A stretch of DNA of 64,000 bases from Lacticaseibacillus thailandensis DSM 22698 = JCM 13996 (GTDB taxonomy: Bacteria > Bacillota > Bacilli > Lactobacillales > Lactobacillaceae): NCBI RefSeq assembly GCF_001312865.1, contig NZ_BBER01000001.1, positions 372,001 to 436,000 of the forward strand, in the 5' to 3' direction. Made by a program: the position numbers and the translations under genes. A model generated the notes under the pieces. The model was given only the letters and a program-made list of their open reading frames with translations, ran no database searches and had not been told where the DNA came from. Each line of letters begins with the position of its first letter. The stretch's first letter is position 1. Below, piece by piece: positions 40,728 to 51,477 of this stretch.

Positions 40728-41392
40728 TTGTAGTTAAGTCGTAGTTAGTTGTTACAGATAGTTTTAATGGATGAAGGCGTGGGCTGGGATTGTTCTGAAC
40801 ACAAGATGCGCGCTACGCGATAGCTGCATGATGTTTGAAATAATTGATCGCGCAAATCGTAGTTCAGGTCATTCGTGGGGCTGATAATTGCCGGTAATAG
40901 ACATTGTTGGATTTTGGTGTGCCCAGAGGACGATTCTGGTGCAATTTCAAACTGATAGACGGTCAGTTGACCGTCAGTGCGCGGCTGATCGTCGCTGGAC
41001 ATAAGCGCATTATCATTATGATGATGATGAAATCAAGTGCAATGCCTGAACTAAATATAGTCTTGCTGGCGTGAAGAATAAGCACTGGTTTGGTCGGGAT
41101 TTTAATCGTTAGGACATGCGTTTGTTGGTGCTGAGTTTTAGAGTCTAGTCAACGTAAACGTCAAGAACCTAATTGAGTAGTTGGAATTCCTCGGTTTGGC
41201 AATAGTCAATGAGCGACAGAGTTCATGCATGCATTGCAACTTAGACGCCAGATGTTGGTGCACGTGTAGGCGGGAGGTTAACGCGGCGATTGATCGCATT
41301 TAACTTAATAATCTTCCGCAGTGTTTTCTTCGTATAATATATATTATGTAAACTAGAATTAAACGATTAGTCATGCCATCAGCCGAGCCCCC

Positions 41393-41422
41393 CACTCGTG
41401 CATTAATCACTCGTGCATTAAT
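41393..41422. repeat. Perfect 15-bp tandem duplication
   Basis: CACTCGTGCATTAAT at 41393-41407 and 41408-41422, just beyond the 3' end of the arsR-type gene. Confidence 0.9.
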
Positions 41423-41463
41423 AACGTACGGCAAGTGTTGCGACTCTGTTGATGGCATACTCA

Positions 41464-41757
41464 TCACAATGTGTTCAGAAATCCTGGTAGCACCGCAGCA
41501 AAGACTTGGTTGTTCACACTGACGTACCGGGTTTGCGCAGCACGCCGTGTATTCGTTAGTCCAGCTTCGCGGAGGAGCTTCAAATGGTATGACAAAGTTG
41601 ACTTGCTGATACCCAATTGCTGGCCAATTGATGTGGAGTCTAATTCGTGACCTTCACTGTGTAGTAACCGAACAATGGCTAACCGACTTTCATCCGCCAA
41701 CGCCTTGAAGATTTTGACGCGTAGTTCATCGTTACTGATGGTCTGCTTAATGTTCAT
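41464..41757 (-). CDS. ArsR-family HTH regulator without cysteines
   Basis: 97 aa. It has a winged HTH with FKALADESRLAIVRLL and recognition helix G-I-S-K-S-T-L-S-Y-H-L-K-L-L. No Cys is present and the usual metal motif ELCVCDL is replaced, so it should not sense metals through the classical site. GAGGAG precedes the start on the minus strand. It lies 32 bp after the Nudix gene, probably one transcript. The target is unknown. Confidence 0.9.
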   Translation of the reverse strand: MNIKQTISNDELRVKIFKALADESRLAIVRLLHSEGHELDSTSIGQQLGISKSTLSYHLKLLREAGLTNTRRAAQTRYVSVNNQVFAAVLPGFLNTL

Positions 41758-41789
41758 GGCTAATCTCCTCGTTTAACGCTGCTGTTCAA

Positions 41790-42358
41790 TCAATTTGTGT
41801 CGCGATGTGCTATAAACGCCAAGTAGTAGCTCACTGCTGCAATGGTCTGTGATGATGTGACTTCGCCGTCACGTACGGCCTCAATCAGGTCGTCCATCGG
41901 TACCAAACTCGTTGCGACGAACTCATCGTGGTCAAAGTGGCGATCGGTTCGCTGTTGGGGATCGATGGTCGCTAGGACGGCGGTGATCCGCTCGTTGGTA
42001 AAACCCTCGGAAGCCATCATGACGGTAAACGGCCGCAGTTCGGTGGCAACGTACCCCGTTTCTTCGGCCAACTCACGCTTGGCGGCCACGAGTGGCGTTT
42101 CGCATCATTGATCAATCCAGCGGGCAACGCGATGGCCTCACCGTTGATGCCGACACGGTATTCCTGGTTGACCAAGACCTGCTGTCGGTCTGCCGTCATG
42201 GCTAACATGACCACGGCTGCACCATGTTCCACGAAGTCGCGCTTGACCGTCAGCCCGTCTGGTGTTTGAATTGTTTGTTGTAAAACTTTGAAAATAGGCC
42301 CCCGGTAGACTTCTTTGCTGCTGAGAATGTTGCCAGTCGTTTGTGGTCGCTTAAGCAT
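41790..42358 (-). CDS. Nudix hydrolase, ADP-ribose pyrophosphatase type (one missing base)
   Basis: 189 aa after correction. The Nudix box is split by the frame error: G-L-I-N-D-G-E-T-P is followed by AAKRELAEETGY with the R-E-x-x-E-E core. One base is missing at about 42102 (minus strand GATGGCGAA expected, GATGCGAA read). The N-terminal beta-sheet, with the VEHGAAVVMLA segment, is that of the NudF/YqkG group, which splits ADP-ribose. Frame otherwise clean. Confidence 0.88.
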
Positions 42359-42397
42359 GATGATGGTTACCCCTTAGTTCGATAATTTTATGAGCAC

Positions 42398-42423
42398 AAA
42401 AATAGGCGCTACAATTGCGCCTA
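42398..42423 (-). terminator. Terminator of the second degV gene
   Basis: On the minus strand a 7-bp stem (42417-42423 with 42403-42409) is followed by T5. It ends the transcript coming from degV at 42566. Confidence 0.65.
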
Positions 42424-42536
42424 CATTATACAATATTATAATTGCGATTTAACAGTGTCCTACCAACCAGTGTTCAACTAAGTGTTCTACTAATTGTAAT
42501 TGTTGTAATTGTTAATTGTAATTACATCCATTTGCA

Positions 42537-42566
42537 TTTGCCGACGTCAATTTTGCCGACGTCAAT
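42537..42566. repeat. Perfect 15-bp tandem duplication
   Basis: TTTGCCGACGTCAAT at 42537-42551 and 42552-42566; the second copy touches the stop codon of the second degV gene. Looser AGTGTTC.AC and TAATTGT repeats fill 42454-42525. Confidence 0.9.
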
Positions 42567-43432
42567 TATACGCGTGTGAAGTCCTTCATCCAAGCAATGG
42601 CGATGGCCTTTTCACCTAGATGGGTCCCAATGACCGGGCCAAAATAGGAAGTTTCAAACGGAACATCCGGAAACTTGGCTTCCAGTTCAGCCTGCCATTT
42701 AGCTGCTGCATCCGGATCGTTCGCGTGAATAACCAATCCCCGTACTGGATAATCAACTTTATCCAAGGCGGCTTGGAACAAAGTCTCTGCCCGCGCGTAA
42801 GCCTTTTTGATGGAGCGAATCTTTTCGATGGCCACGATTTTATGGGATTCATCGTCGAACGTTAATAACGGTTTGATCTTGAGCATGCCACCAATGAAGC
42901 CGGCAGCGTTGGATAAACGGCCCCCACGAACCAGATTTTGGAGGTCGTTGACGATAAAGTATTCACCCATGGAGGCACGCAGATCGTCAAGACGGGCGAC
43001 AATGGTGGGCACGTCCGCGCCTTGTTTCACCATGCGTGCGGCTTCCAGTACGAGCCACCCCATCAGCTTGACCGTAATTTGTGAATCGTACACGGTGACC
43101 TCAAGTCCATCAATTTCGGTGGCGATGGTCCGGAGGGTTTGCTGAAAACCAGAAATGGTATTTGCTAAGTGAATGCTAATGACTTTGTCGTAACCTTCAT
43201 TGCGGAGATTTTCGTAAAGATGAATCATTTCACCAACGGGTGGCTGGCTCGTGCTCGGAAAAGTCTTGGCCGACCGCAGTTTCGCGTAATATTCAGTTGG
43301 CGTAATGTCCTTTCCTTCGTCGTACACTTGCCCGTCAAGAATCACGGGAATGGGTACGACAGTAATATTGTTGGCCTGTACTTCTTCATCAGAAAGATAA
43401 GCAGTACTGTCGGTCACAATGGCAATTTTCAT
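42566..43432 (-). CDS. DegV family fatty-acid-binding protein (second copy)
   Basis: 288 aa from the ATG at 43430-43432, which has AAGGAG 11 nt upstream; an earlier in-frame start is not needed. The start KIAIVTDSTAYL, the TSQPPVGE loop, IHLANTISG and GGRLSNAAGFI mark it as DegV/FakB. With the copy at 9714 the organism has at least two, normally with different fatty-acid preferences. Divergent from rqcH. Frame intact. Confidence 0.94.
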   Translation of the reverse strand: MKIAIVTDSTAYLSDEEVQANNITVVPIPVILDGQVYDEGKDITPTEYYAKLRSAKTFPSTSQPPVGEMIHLYENLRNEGYDKVISIHLANTISGFQQTLRTIATEIDGLEVTVYDSQITVKLMGWLVLEAARMVKQGADVPTIVARLDDLRASMGEYFIVNDLQNLVRGGRLSNAAGFIGGMLKIKPLLTFDDESHKIVAIEKIRSIKKAYARAETLFQAALDKVDYPVRGLVIHANDPDAAAKWQAELEAKFPDVPFETSYFGPVIGTHLGEKAIAIAWMKDFTRV

Positions 43433-43550
43433 AAGTTGAACCAGCTCCTTCAAAATTATACCAAAATACTATAACACATAACCTGAGTGAAGGCCATGAC
43501 GCCCCCGCTCACTCCGTTCGGTAGGCCTGTGTGCCGGACCAAACATACTT

Positions 43551-43579
43551 TTGCACGTGGGCGCAACTACTAGTACAAT
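43551..43579 (+). promoter_or_regulatory. Promoter of rqcH
   Basis: TTGCAC (43551-43556), a 17-bp spacer and TACAAT (43574-43579), 28 bp ahead of the start codon. A -10-like TATAAT on the minus strand at 43455-43460 could serve the divergent degV. Confidence 0.65.
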
Positions 43580-43606
43580 GGAATGAGCTAATTAAGGAGG
43601 TATATT

Positions 43607-45312
43607 ATGTCCTTTGACGGATTATTTACCCACGCAATGGTGCGCGAATTGCAAGCCGCATTACAATCTGGGCGGGTGATGAAAGTTTCACAGCCCTACC
43701 CTTACGAACTAATGCTGAGCATTCGTGCTAATCGTCATAACCAGACGCTGCTCCTGTCGGCTAACCCAGAACTTGCACGCGTTCAGATCACGACGATTCC
43801 GTTTGCGAACCCTAAAGTACCGACGCCATTTACTATGGCCATGCGTAAATACCTGGCCGCGGCTACCCTGACGGCCATTACACAGGTTGGTGCTGACCGT
43901 ATTATTTACTTTGACTTTGCCACGCGGGATGAGCTTGGTGATTCCGTGTCCTTGCGCCTCGTGGTCGAGCTCATGGGCCGTCACAGCAACGTCATTCTGG
44001 TGGATCAGCGCACACACAAAATTCTCGAACTGATTCGCCACGTGCACCCCGATGAGAACCGCTTCCGCATCTTACTTCCGGGAGCCGAATATGTCGATCC
44101 ACCCTACCAGGATAAACTGGACCCATTCATGGCGCAAGCAACTGACTATACCAGCCTAGTCGAGCAGTTTGGCACCGACACTGCTGGTTTAGCCAAGGCC
44201 ATTCAGACCCGTTACCAGGGTTTTGGCCGCGATGCTGCCCTCGAGATGGCAACCCGCTTGCAACACGGTTTGCCGCAAGCGGCGTGGACGGGCTTCATGG
44301 ATGCGTTTGATCACCCTGAGCCGGTGCTAATCGATGCGGCCAAACCGCAGTTTGCCGCTACCCCCTTGCGCACCATCAGTGGCGAACAGCACAGTTACCC
44401 GACGCTATCCGCCCTGCTCGACGCGTTCTACGCGCAACGGGCTGAGCGCGCCCGCGTTCAAGAAGTGGGTAGCAAGTTAATTCGGGTGCTGCGGACGAAT
44501 ACGGAACGGTTGTCCAAAAAGCTCAAGAAATTGCAGCACACCCTCGATGAGAGTGACCGGGCGGACGAGTTACGCATCCGGGGTGAAATTTTGACGACCT
44601 ACCTACGTGATGTGCCGCGCGGCGCCAAGTCGGTGGAGCTACCGAATTTTTACGACGACATGCGACCCATCAAGATCAAACTTGCTCCGGAACTGGGACC
44701 AAACCAGAACGCGCAGAAGTACTTCACCCGTTACCAAAAACTGCGTAAAGCCGTCAGCCACGTGCACGAGCAGATGGCGGAGGCCGAGTCTGAACTCCAC
44801 TACCTGCAGGGCGTGCAGGCTATGGTGGAAATTGCCGCCCCGCAGGACTTGGTGGACATCCAGACGGAGCTTACCAATGCAGGTTACATTCGCCAGCAAC
44901 GCAAAGCCAAGAAGCAACGGCAGCCCAAAGTGGCACAACCGGAACGCTTCTGGGCTAGCATGGCACCGTCATTCTGGTCGGCAAGAACAACCTGCAAAAC
45001 GAACAACTGACGTTGCACACCGCCGCAAAGAACGATATTTGGCTACACGCTAAGGATATTCCGGGTTCCCACGTCATCATCAAGGACGCAGATCCCAGCG
45101 ACCGGACCCTGCAAGAGGCTGCCTCTCTGGCTGCCTACTTCTCTAAAGCCCGGCAATCCGCCAACGTTCCGGTGGACTATATTCCCGTTAAGCGAATTCG
45201 CAAACCCAACGGCAGCAAGCCCGGCTTTGTCGTGTATACGGGGCAGCGGACCCTGGCGGTCACCCCGACCGTCGAGCTTGTAGATAAGTTACGGCACCAA
45301 CCAACCATGTAA
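43607..45312 (+). CDS. rqcH: RqcH/NFACT family protein, formerly fibronectin-binding A (one missing base)
   Basis: 568 aa after correction. RqcH binds stalled 50S-tRNA complexes and adds Ala tails in ribosome quality control; older annotations name it FbpA. The NFACT-N domain starts MSFDGLFTHAMVREL; the helical coiled-coil middle (about 280-410) and the NFACT-R domain with N-D-I-W-L-H-A-K-D-I-P-G-S-H follow. One G is missing before 44960 (Ala-Ser-Asp-Gly-Thr expected). AAGGAGG precedes ATG 43607. Confidence 0.92.
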
Positions 45313-45345
45313 AGTAAATGCACTGATAACAAACTAAATAACAAT

Positions 45346-45400
45346 AAGGAGACGGTCATTACTGCGTAGACAACACGCAACGTACTGACCGTCTCCTTTT
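45346..45400. terminator. Bidirectional terminator between rqcH and carB
   Basis: Perfect 13-bp arms (45346-45358 with 45386-45398), a 27-nt loop that can fold further, and a T5 tract on the plus side. It ends both convergent transcripts. Confidence 0.85.
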
Positions 45401-45407
45401 TGGCTTA

Positions 45408-48254
45408 CTACGAAATTGGTGCAAGTGGTTCGAGCGAAAAGGCCCGAGCTTCGTACACCCGTAACATCGCGTCCGCACAGACACTGTTAATGATGGGAAT
45501 TGTCCGCGCCGTGGCCTGCGCTCGGGTGTCCGTCGATGGGTTATCAGTAATGACCAACCGCACGTTGGCACGCGTGATGCGTGTGCCCGCCGGCTGAACC
45601 TGGAAGCCCTGCGCTCGTAGTCGGCCCGCTAAAGCTTGGGACTTATCGGTGCCCAGGTCGAGTAGTACTGGACCGTGATCAGGTAACGGTTGGTGGGCGG
45701 CCGCAAAGGCTTTGATCAACGCTTTACCCAGTGAATTGTCACTGCCCATGACCACGCCAGTCTGCACCATTTCGGGGCGGTCGGTACCCGGCGTGGGCAG
45801 TCCTTGCCGTACGACCGGCAAGAGGACGTGCACCCCGTCTGCTTGGGCTAACTGCCCTGAGCTGATGCCAAGGTCCGCTAGCTTGTTGCCTAAGTAAACG
45901 TGGGCAGCCAGGTAGCCATAGTCCACGGTCGTCGTCTTGGCGAGGAACGGCACGGTGGCGTTAACGGTGGGTGCGACGCGGCGGACGGTGATCTGGTGGT
46001 CGTTGACGACAAACTCGGTGTGCACAAAGCCGATCAGTCCGTACATTTTGGCCAGGTTGACGGTGATGGCGGTGACTCGACGCGTCAGTGCGGCTACCCC
46101 GCGACGTGGTGGCGTAACGGCGAGCACGGTGCCAGCAACGTCAGCGTTACGCTCCAAACTATTGATGACACCGAGCACCGCCACGGTGTCGCCGTCACTG
46201 ATGGCATCCACGGCCAGGTGCGTACTGTCGGGCTTGATCGCGGCAGTAAAGTCCAAGCTGACCTGCCAGTCGCTGTCAGATTCATTAGCGACGGCCGCGC
46301 CGGCTTGGGATTGGTCAAAGGTGGTGACGCAATCAGCGTTACTTCCCAAGACGTTAACTCCAGCGGCCCGAAGCCGGCCCGCCAAGGCCGCGCCATCGTT
46401 ACCGCTAGCCTGACAGATTACGCCGATGGGGTCTTCATGATGGATAATGCTGAGAATTTCCTCCGTGCTACTTGTTGCCAGGTAGCGGCGTACACCAGCA
46501 ACGTTTTGTTTGACCGTGCTGTTGGTAATGATGACCGGTGCGTAACCAGCATGGGCGATGGCGTCGGCCAATGCGGCCGTGACGGCCCCCTGCGCTTCAT
46601 TCAGCCACAGGTGCGTACTCGTGGGGGTAACGATAACGACGCGGGGTTTAGTGCCCACTCGTGGTTCGTTTTCGGCACCAAAACTAGCGTAGTACGACCG
46701 CGAGGCGTTGATGATCTGCCGCCCCCGTCGATGGCCTTAAATGTCGGCTGAACGGCCAACTCATCACGCAAAGCGGCCACTTGATCGGCCGTCATGTCCC
46801 AACGCTGCGCGATGCTGGCATCGGTGATACCGTAGCGTTTGGCTTCTTTAAGCAAGTCCATGTCCCCGGGGTGTTGACTGAGTGCCTGGTGGAGTTGGGC
46901 CAAGTGTTGCACGATGGCTAGCAACCCAATGTTGATATGGGACAATTCAACCAGTTCACTGAGCGAATAACCGCGAGCAAAAGCAGACCAGATGGTCGCT
47001 AACCGGAGACCATTAGGCCGAATAATGTGCTGGGTCAATTCGTCATCCGTCCAGTTGGTGATGGTAGCGGGCAATACGTCCGCTGTCAGTTTAGGCCCCA
47101 ACTGGATACGTAGTCCTTCCATAATGGCACTCTCGGCGTTGGCCCCTGCTCCCAAGATGGCGCCACTGGCGACCAACTGGGGACCGAGGGTAGCTCCGTT
47201 GAGGTGGTCTTCACCAAACTGTGGGAAGCGCGCCATAATGGCGTCCTGGGTGGGCTCAATCACAGCGGGAATTCCTGCCCCAATGCGGATATCGTCCAGG
47301 TTCAAACCCAGCGCAATCTGGGTGGACACCTCCGTGACGGGGTAGGCCGTCGCCGCCTGGGAAAGTTCGGTAGCCCAGGTGGTCCCCACCCGCACTTTGA
47401 GTAGGTACCAGTCGTTGCTAGTCTCATCCAGGGCAAAGGAAAACGTGGCCGTCCCCCGGATATCCAGGCGTCTAGTACCCGGAAAGCGGCGGCTCGTAGC
47501 ACGTTGCGTTCACGGTCGGTAATGGTTTGTGCCGGTGACAAGACGATCGTGTTGGCGGGGTTTACCCCCACCGGGTCAAAGTTTTCACTCGTTCCAATCA
47601 GCAACTTGGTGTTGTTATTATCACGCACCAGGACGCACTCCACGGCCTTCAAACCATTGATGGCCCGTTCAATACGGAGTCTGCCCCAGTGGTCGGTCGT
47701 GCTGATCAACTGCCGTAGTTCGTCGGCGTTGTTGGCAATGCCCCGGTTGGCGCCCCGCCGCATCAGCACGGGGTAACCGATCTTGTCGGCAACTTCAGTG
47801 GCTTGGCTATCAACCTTGATGTATGTCGATTCGGGGTTGGGTAGGTGTTGTTCACCCAGGAAGTGCCGAAAGCTTCGCCGTCCTCCAGTGTATTAAGAAT
47901 GGTATCGGTGGTATCAAGCACCGGAATGTGTAGCTGACGCAGGAGGCCACTTTGCTGCACTTGCCGGAGGATGTGCACGGCACTTTGTCCCCCAATGGTA
48001 CCCAAAATGGCGTCAGGCCGTTCACGTCGAATCACCTGACTGATGAATTCCACCGTTAAGGGCGCCACAAAGATACGACTAGCGATGTGGTTGTCCCGTG
48101 GCGCGTTGGGGTCGCTGGTCACCAGCGTTACGTCCTTCCCAGCGGCGGTCAGAACCTGACAAGCGGTCGCGACGGCGGCTGGAAAGGAGGTCGGTTGGGC
48201 CGAACCCACGGGGCCAGTCCCAATGACCAGAATGTTTTGTACGGTATTACTCAT
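45408..48254 (-). CDS. carB: CarB-like carbamoyl-phosphate synthase large subunit, degenerate active sites
   Basis: 949 aa after restoring three single bases (A/T at 47860, G/C at 47467, C5 run 46722-46726); usual length is about 1,060. In order: ATP-grasp 1, helical oligomerisation region, ATP-grasp 2, short MGS-like domain. I-E-R-A-I-N-G, E-N-F-D-P-V-G, V-D-A-I-S-D-G and T-V-P-F-L-A-K identify the family. The first glycine-rich loop (normally GGxGGG) reads R-R-G-A-N-R-G (about 47735-47767). The E-M-N-P-R metal site is K-V-R-V-G-T (about 47380-47400). In domain 2 about 40-70 residues with the RPSYVLGGRAM loop are deleted in frame, and E-V-N-P-R is R-V-A-P-T (about 45960-45980). It can hardly bind and use ATP. 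Confidence 0.85.
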
Positions 48255-49347
48255 GCTGGTTGGCCCCCTTCTCAGCTTTGGATTGCTCAGCGTCAATTAA
48301 TTCCATAAATTCGGTCAGCACGTGATCGGCATCCTTGCTACCCGGCGCACCTTCTGGCTGAAATTGCACACCAAATGCAGGGTACTGGCGGTGCCGTAAC
48401 CCCTCCACCGTTTTGTCGAGGATGTTCAGGTGCGTAATCAGCAGTTGGTCGTTGTGTTCTAGGCTAGCCGGGTCCACGGTGAAGCTGTGATCATGCGACG
48501 TGATGTCGATACGGCCGGTGGCCACTTCGCGCACGGCAAAGTTGAGGCCGTGGTGTTCATGTGCGAGCCGCTTTGTGGTGGCACCATTGGCCATGGCGAA
48601 CAGTTCGTAGCCAAGACCAATTGCGAGGAGCGGTAAGTGTCCTTGAATGCCATGGATCATCGGCAACGCGTTTTGGGTGTCCTCCGGATCGCCGGGCCCG
48701 TCACTGAGCACGACCCCGTCCGGATCCAGGGTGAGAATGCGATCGGCGGAAGTCGTAGCCGGTACAATGGTCAGGTTGCAGTCACGAACGGCGAACTCGC
48801 GCAATAAGCTGTGTTTGAGGCCAAAGTCGACGACCACGATGTTGCGGCCGGTACCCGGTGACGGGTATGGCCGCTCGGTGGAAACTTGCTGCACCTGGTT
48901 GTGGGGCAGCACGAGCGCCCGTAACTGGTCAAAGGCGTGCTCGTCAGCTGCGTCCACAATGCTGGCTTTTTGTGGACCGGTCGCGTCGATATGCCGACGC
49001 AGTGCCCGGACGTCAATATGTGTAATGCCAGGGATGCCCAGTTGGCTGAGAAACTCCGCCAGGGACATTTTACCTCCCTGGTGGGCGGTCACCTGGGCAA
49101 GTTCGTTCACGACGACACCACGCACGGATGGGTCAATGCTTTCGTAATCATCACGGTTAATGCCGACCATGCCGATGGTCGGTGCCGTGAAGGCAATGAT
49201 GCAGCCGGTGTTTACTTTGTCGGTGATGGTTTCCTGGTAGCCAGTCATACCGGTTTGAATCACCAGTTCACCGGACGAAACGATGGACGCACCAAAGCCG
49301 GTGCCGACAAACGCGGTACCGTCTTCGAGAATAAGATAGCGTTGCAT
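48247..49347 (-). CDS. carA: CarA-like carbamoyl-phosphate synthase small subunit, catalytic dyad lost
   Basis: 366 aa from ATG 49345-49347 (AAGGGG upstream), normal length, no frame error. The N-terminal domain is well kept (RYLILEDGT, MTGYQE, GINRDDYES, IPGITHIDVR). The C-terminal class I glutaminase fold is kept (VVVDFGLKHS, LSDGPGDPED) but the nucleophile motif G-I-C-L-G-H-Q reads A-I-G-L-G-Y-E (Cys to Gly244). The H-P-E motif reads Q-P-E (His to Gln330); Glu332 remains. It cannot release ammonia from glutamine by the known mechanism. Its end overlaps carB by 8 nt; 27 bp separate it from pyrP. Confidence 0.9.
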   Translation of the reverse strand: MQRYLILEDGTAFVGTGFGASIVSSGELVIQTGMTGYQETITDKVNTGCIIAFTAPTIGMVGINRDDYESIDPSVRGVVVNELAQVTAHQGGKMSLAEFLSQLGIPGITHIDVRALRRHIDATGPQKASIVDAADEHAFDQLRALVLPHNQVQQVSTERPYPSPGTGRNIVVVDFGLKHSLLREFAVRDCNLTIVPATTSADRILTLDPDGVVLSDGPGDPEDTQNALPMIHGIQGHLPLLAIGLGYELFAMANGATTKRLAHEHHGLNFAVREVATGRIDITSHDHSFTVDPASLEHNDQLLITHLNILDKTVEGLRHRQYPAFGVQFQPEGAPGSKDADHVLTEFMELIDAEQSKAEKGANQHE

Positions 49348-49374
49348 GGGGTTCACCCCTTTTGGATGGAAAAT

Positions 49375-51245
<1,871 letters not shown>

Positions 51246-51297
51246 CTAGTTGATGGTATGGTCTTTAACCTGGGGGCTCCGCGCGATAACGCGCGAT

Positions 51298-51390
51298 AAA
51301 AAAAACGCCCCCGTCCCGATTCTGGATGGAAGGCGCTCTGCGACCTAGTTGCCCCCGCGGAGGCACGATTCCTTCCAAGCCTCTCTGGAC
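51298..51390 (-). promoter_or_regulatory. PyrR-dependent transcription attenuator
   Basis: On the minus strand the conserved PyrR binding loop CCAGAGAGGCTTGGAAGG lies at about 51371-51388. It is followed by a terminator hairpin (about 51306-51340) and a T8 tract at 51298-51305. High UMP should favour PyrR binding and termination, lowering pyrR-pyrP-carA-carB expression. Confidence 0.85.
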
Positions 51391-51420
51391 TTAGTTAAAG
51401 GCAAATATTTAATTGGTTTA

Positions 51421-51449
51421 AGTCTAGTTGAGTGAAGGCACCTTGTCAA
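51421..51449 (-). promoter_or_regulatory. Promoter of the pyr operon
   Basis: On the minus strand TTGACA (51444-51449), a 17-bp spacer and TAGACT (51421-51426), just ahead of the attenuator. Confidence 0.8.
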
Positions 51450-51477
51450 CGGTTTCCCGGACGTTTATGCGGTAGGC

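Larger units (their letters stand above)
40026..41463. other. AT-rich non-coding stretch, 1.4 kb
   Basis: No gene can be supported. Short frames (40416-40646 plus, 40745-41002 minus) lack ribosome-binding sites and known families. A phrase encoding Q-K-Q-I-A-K-Q-L near 40200 recalls a transposase HTH but is only eight codons. The stretch holds four perfect or near-perfect short tandem duplications and an AT palindrome (41334-41347). It looks like an eroded insertion site. Confidence 0.55.

Noticed and set aside
42454-42525. CRISPR-like repeat array
   Set aside because: Repeats are short, imperfect and lack regular spacers; no cas gene is present in the window.
45900-46751. 283-codon plus-strand frame opposite carB
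   Set aside because: A shadow of the GC-rich carB coding strand; no ribosome-binding site and no recognisable protein.
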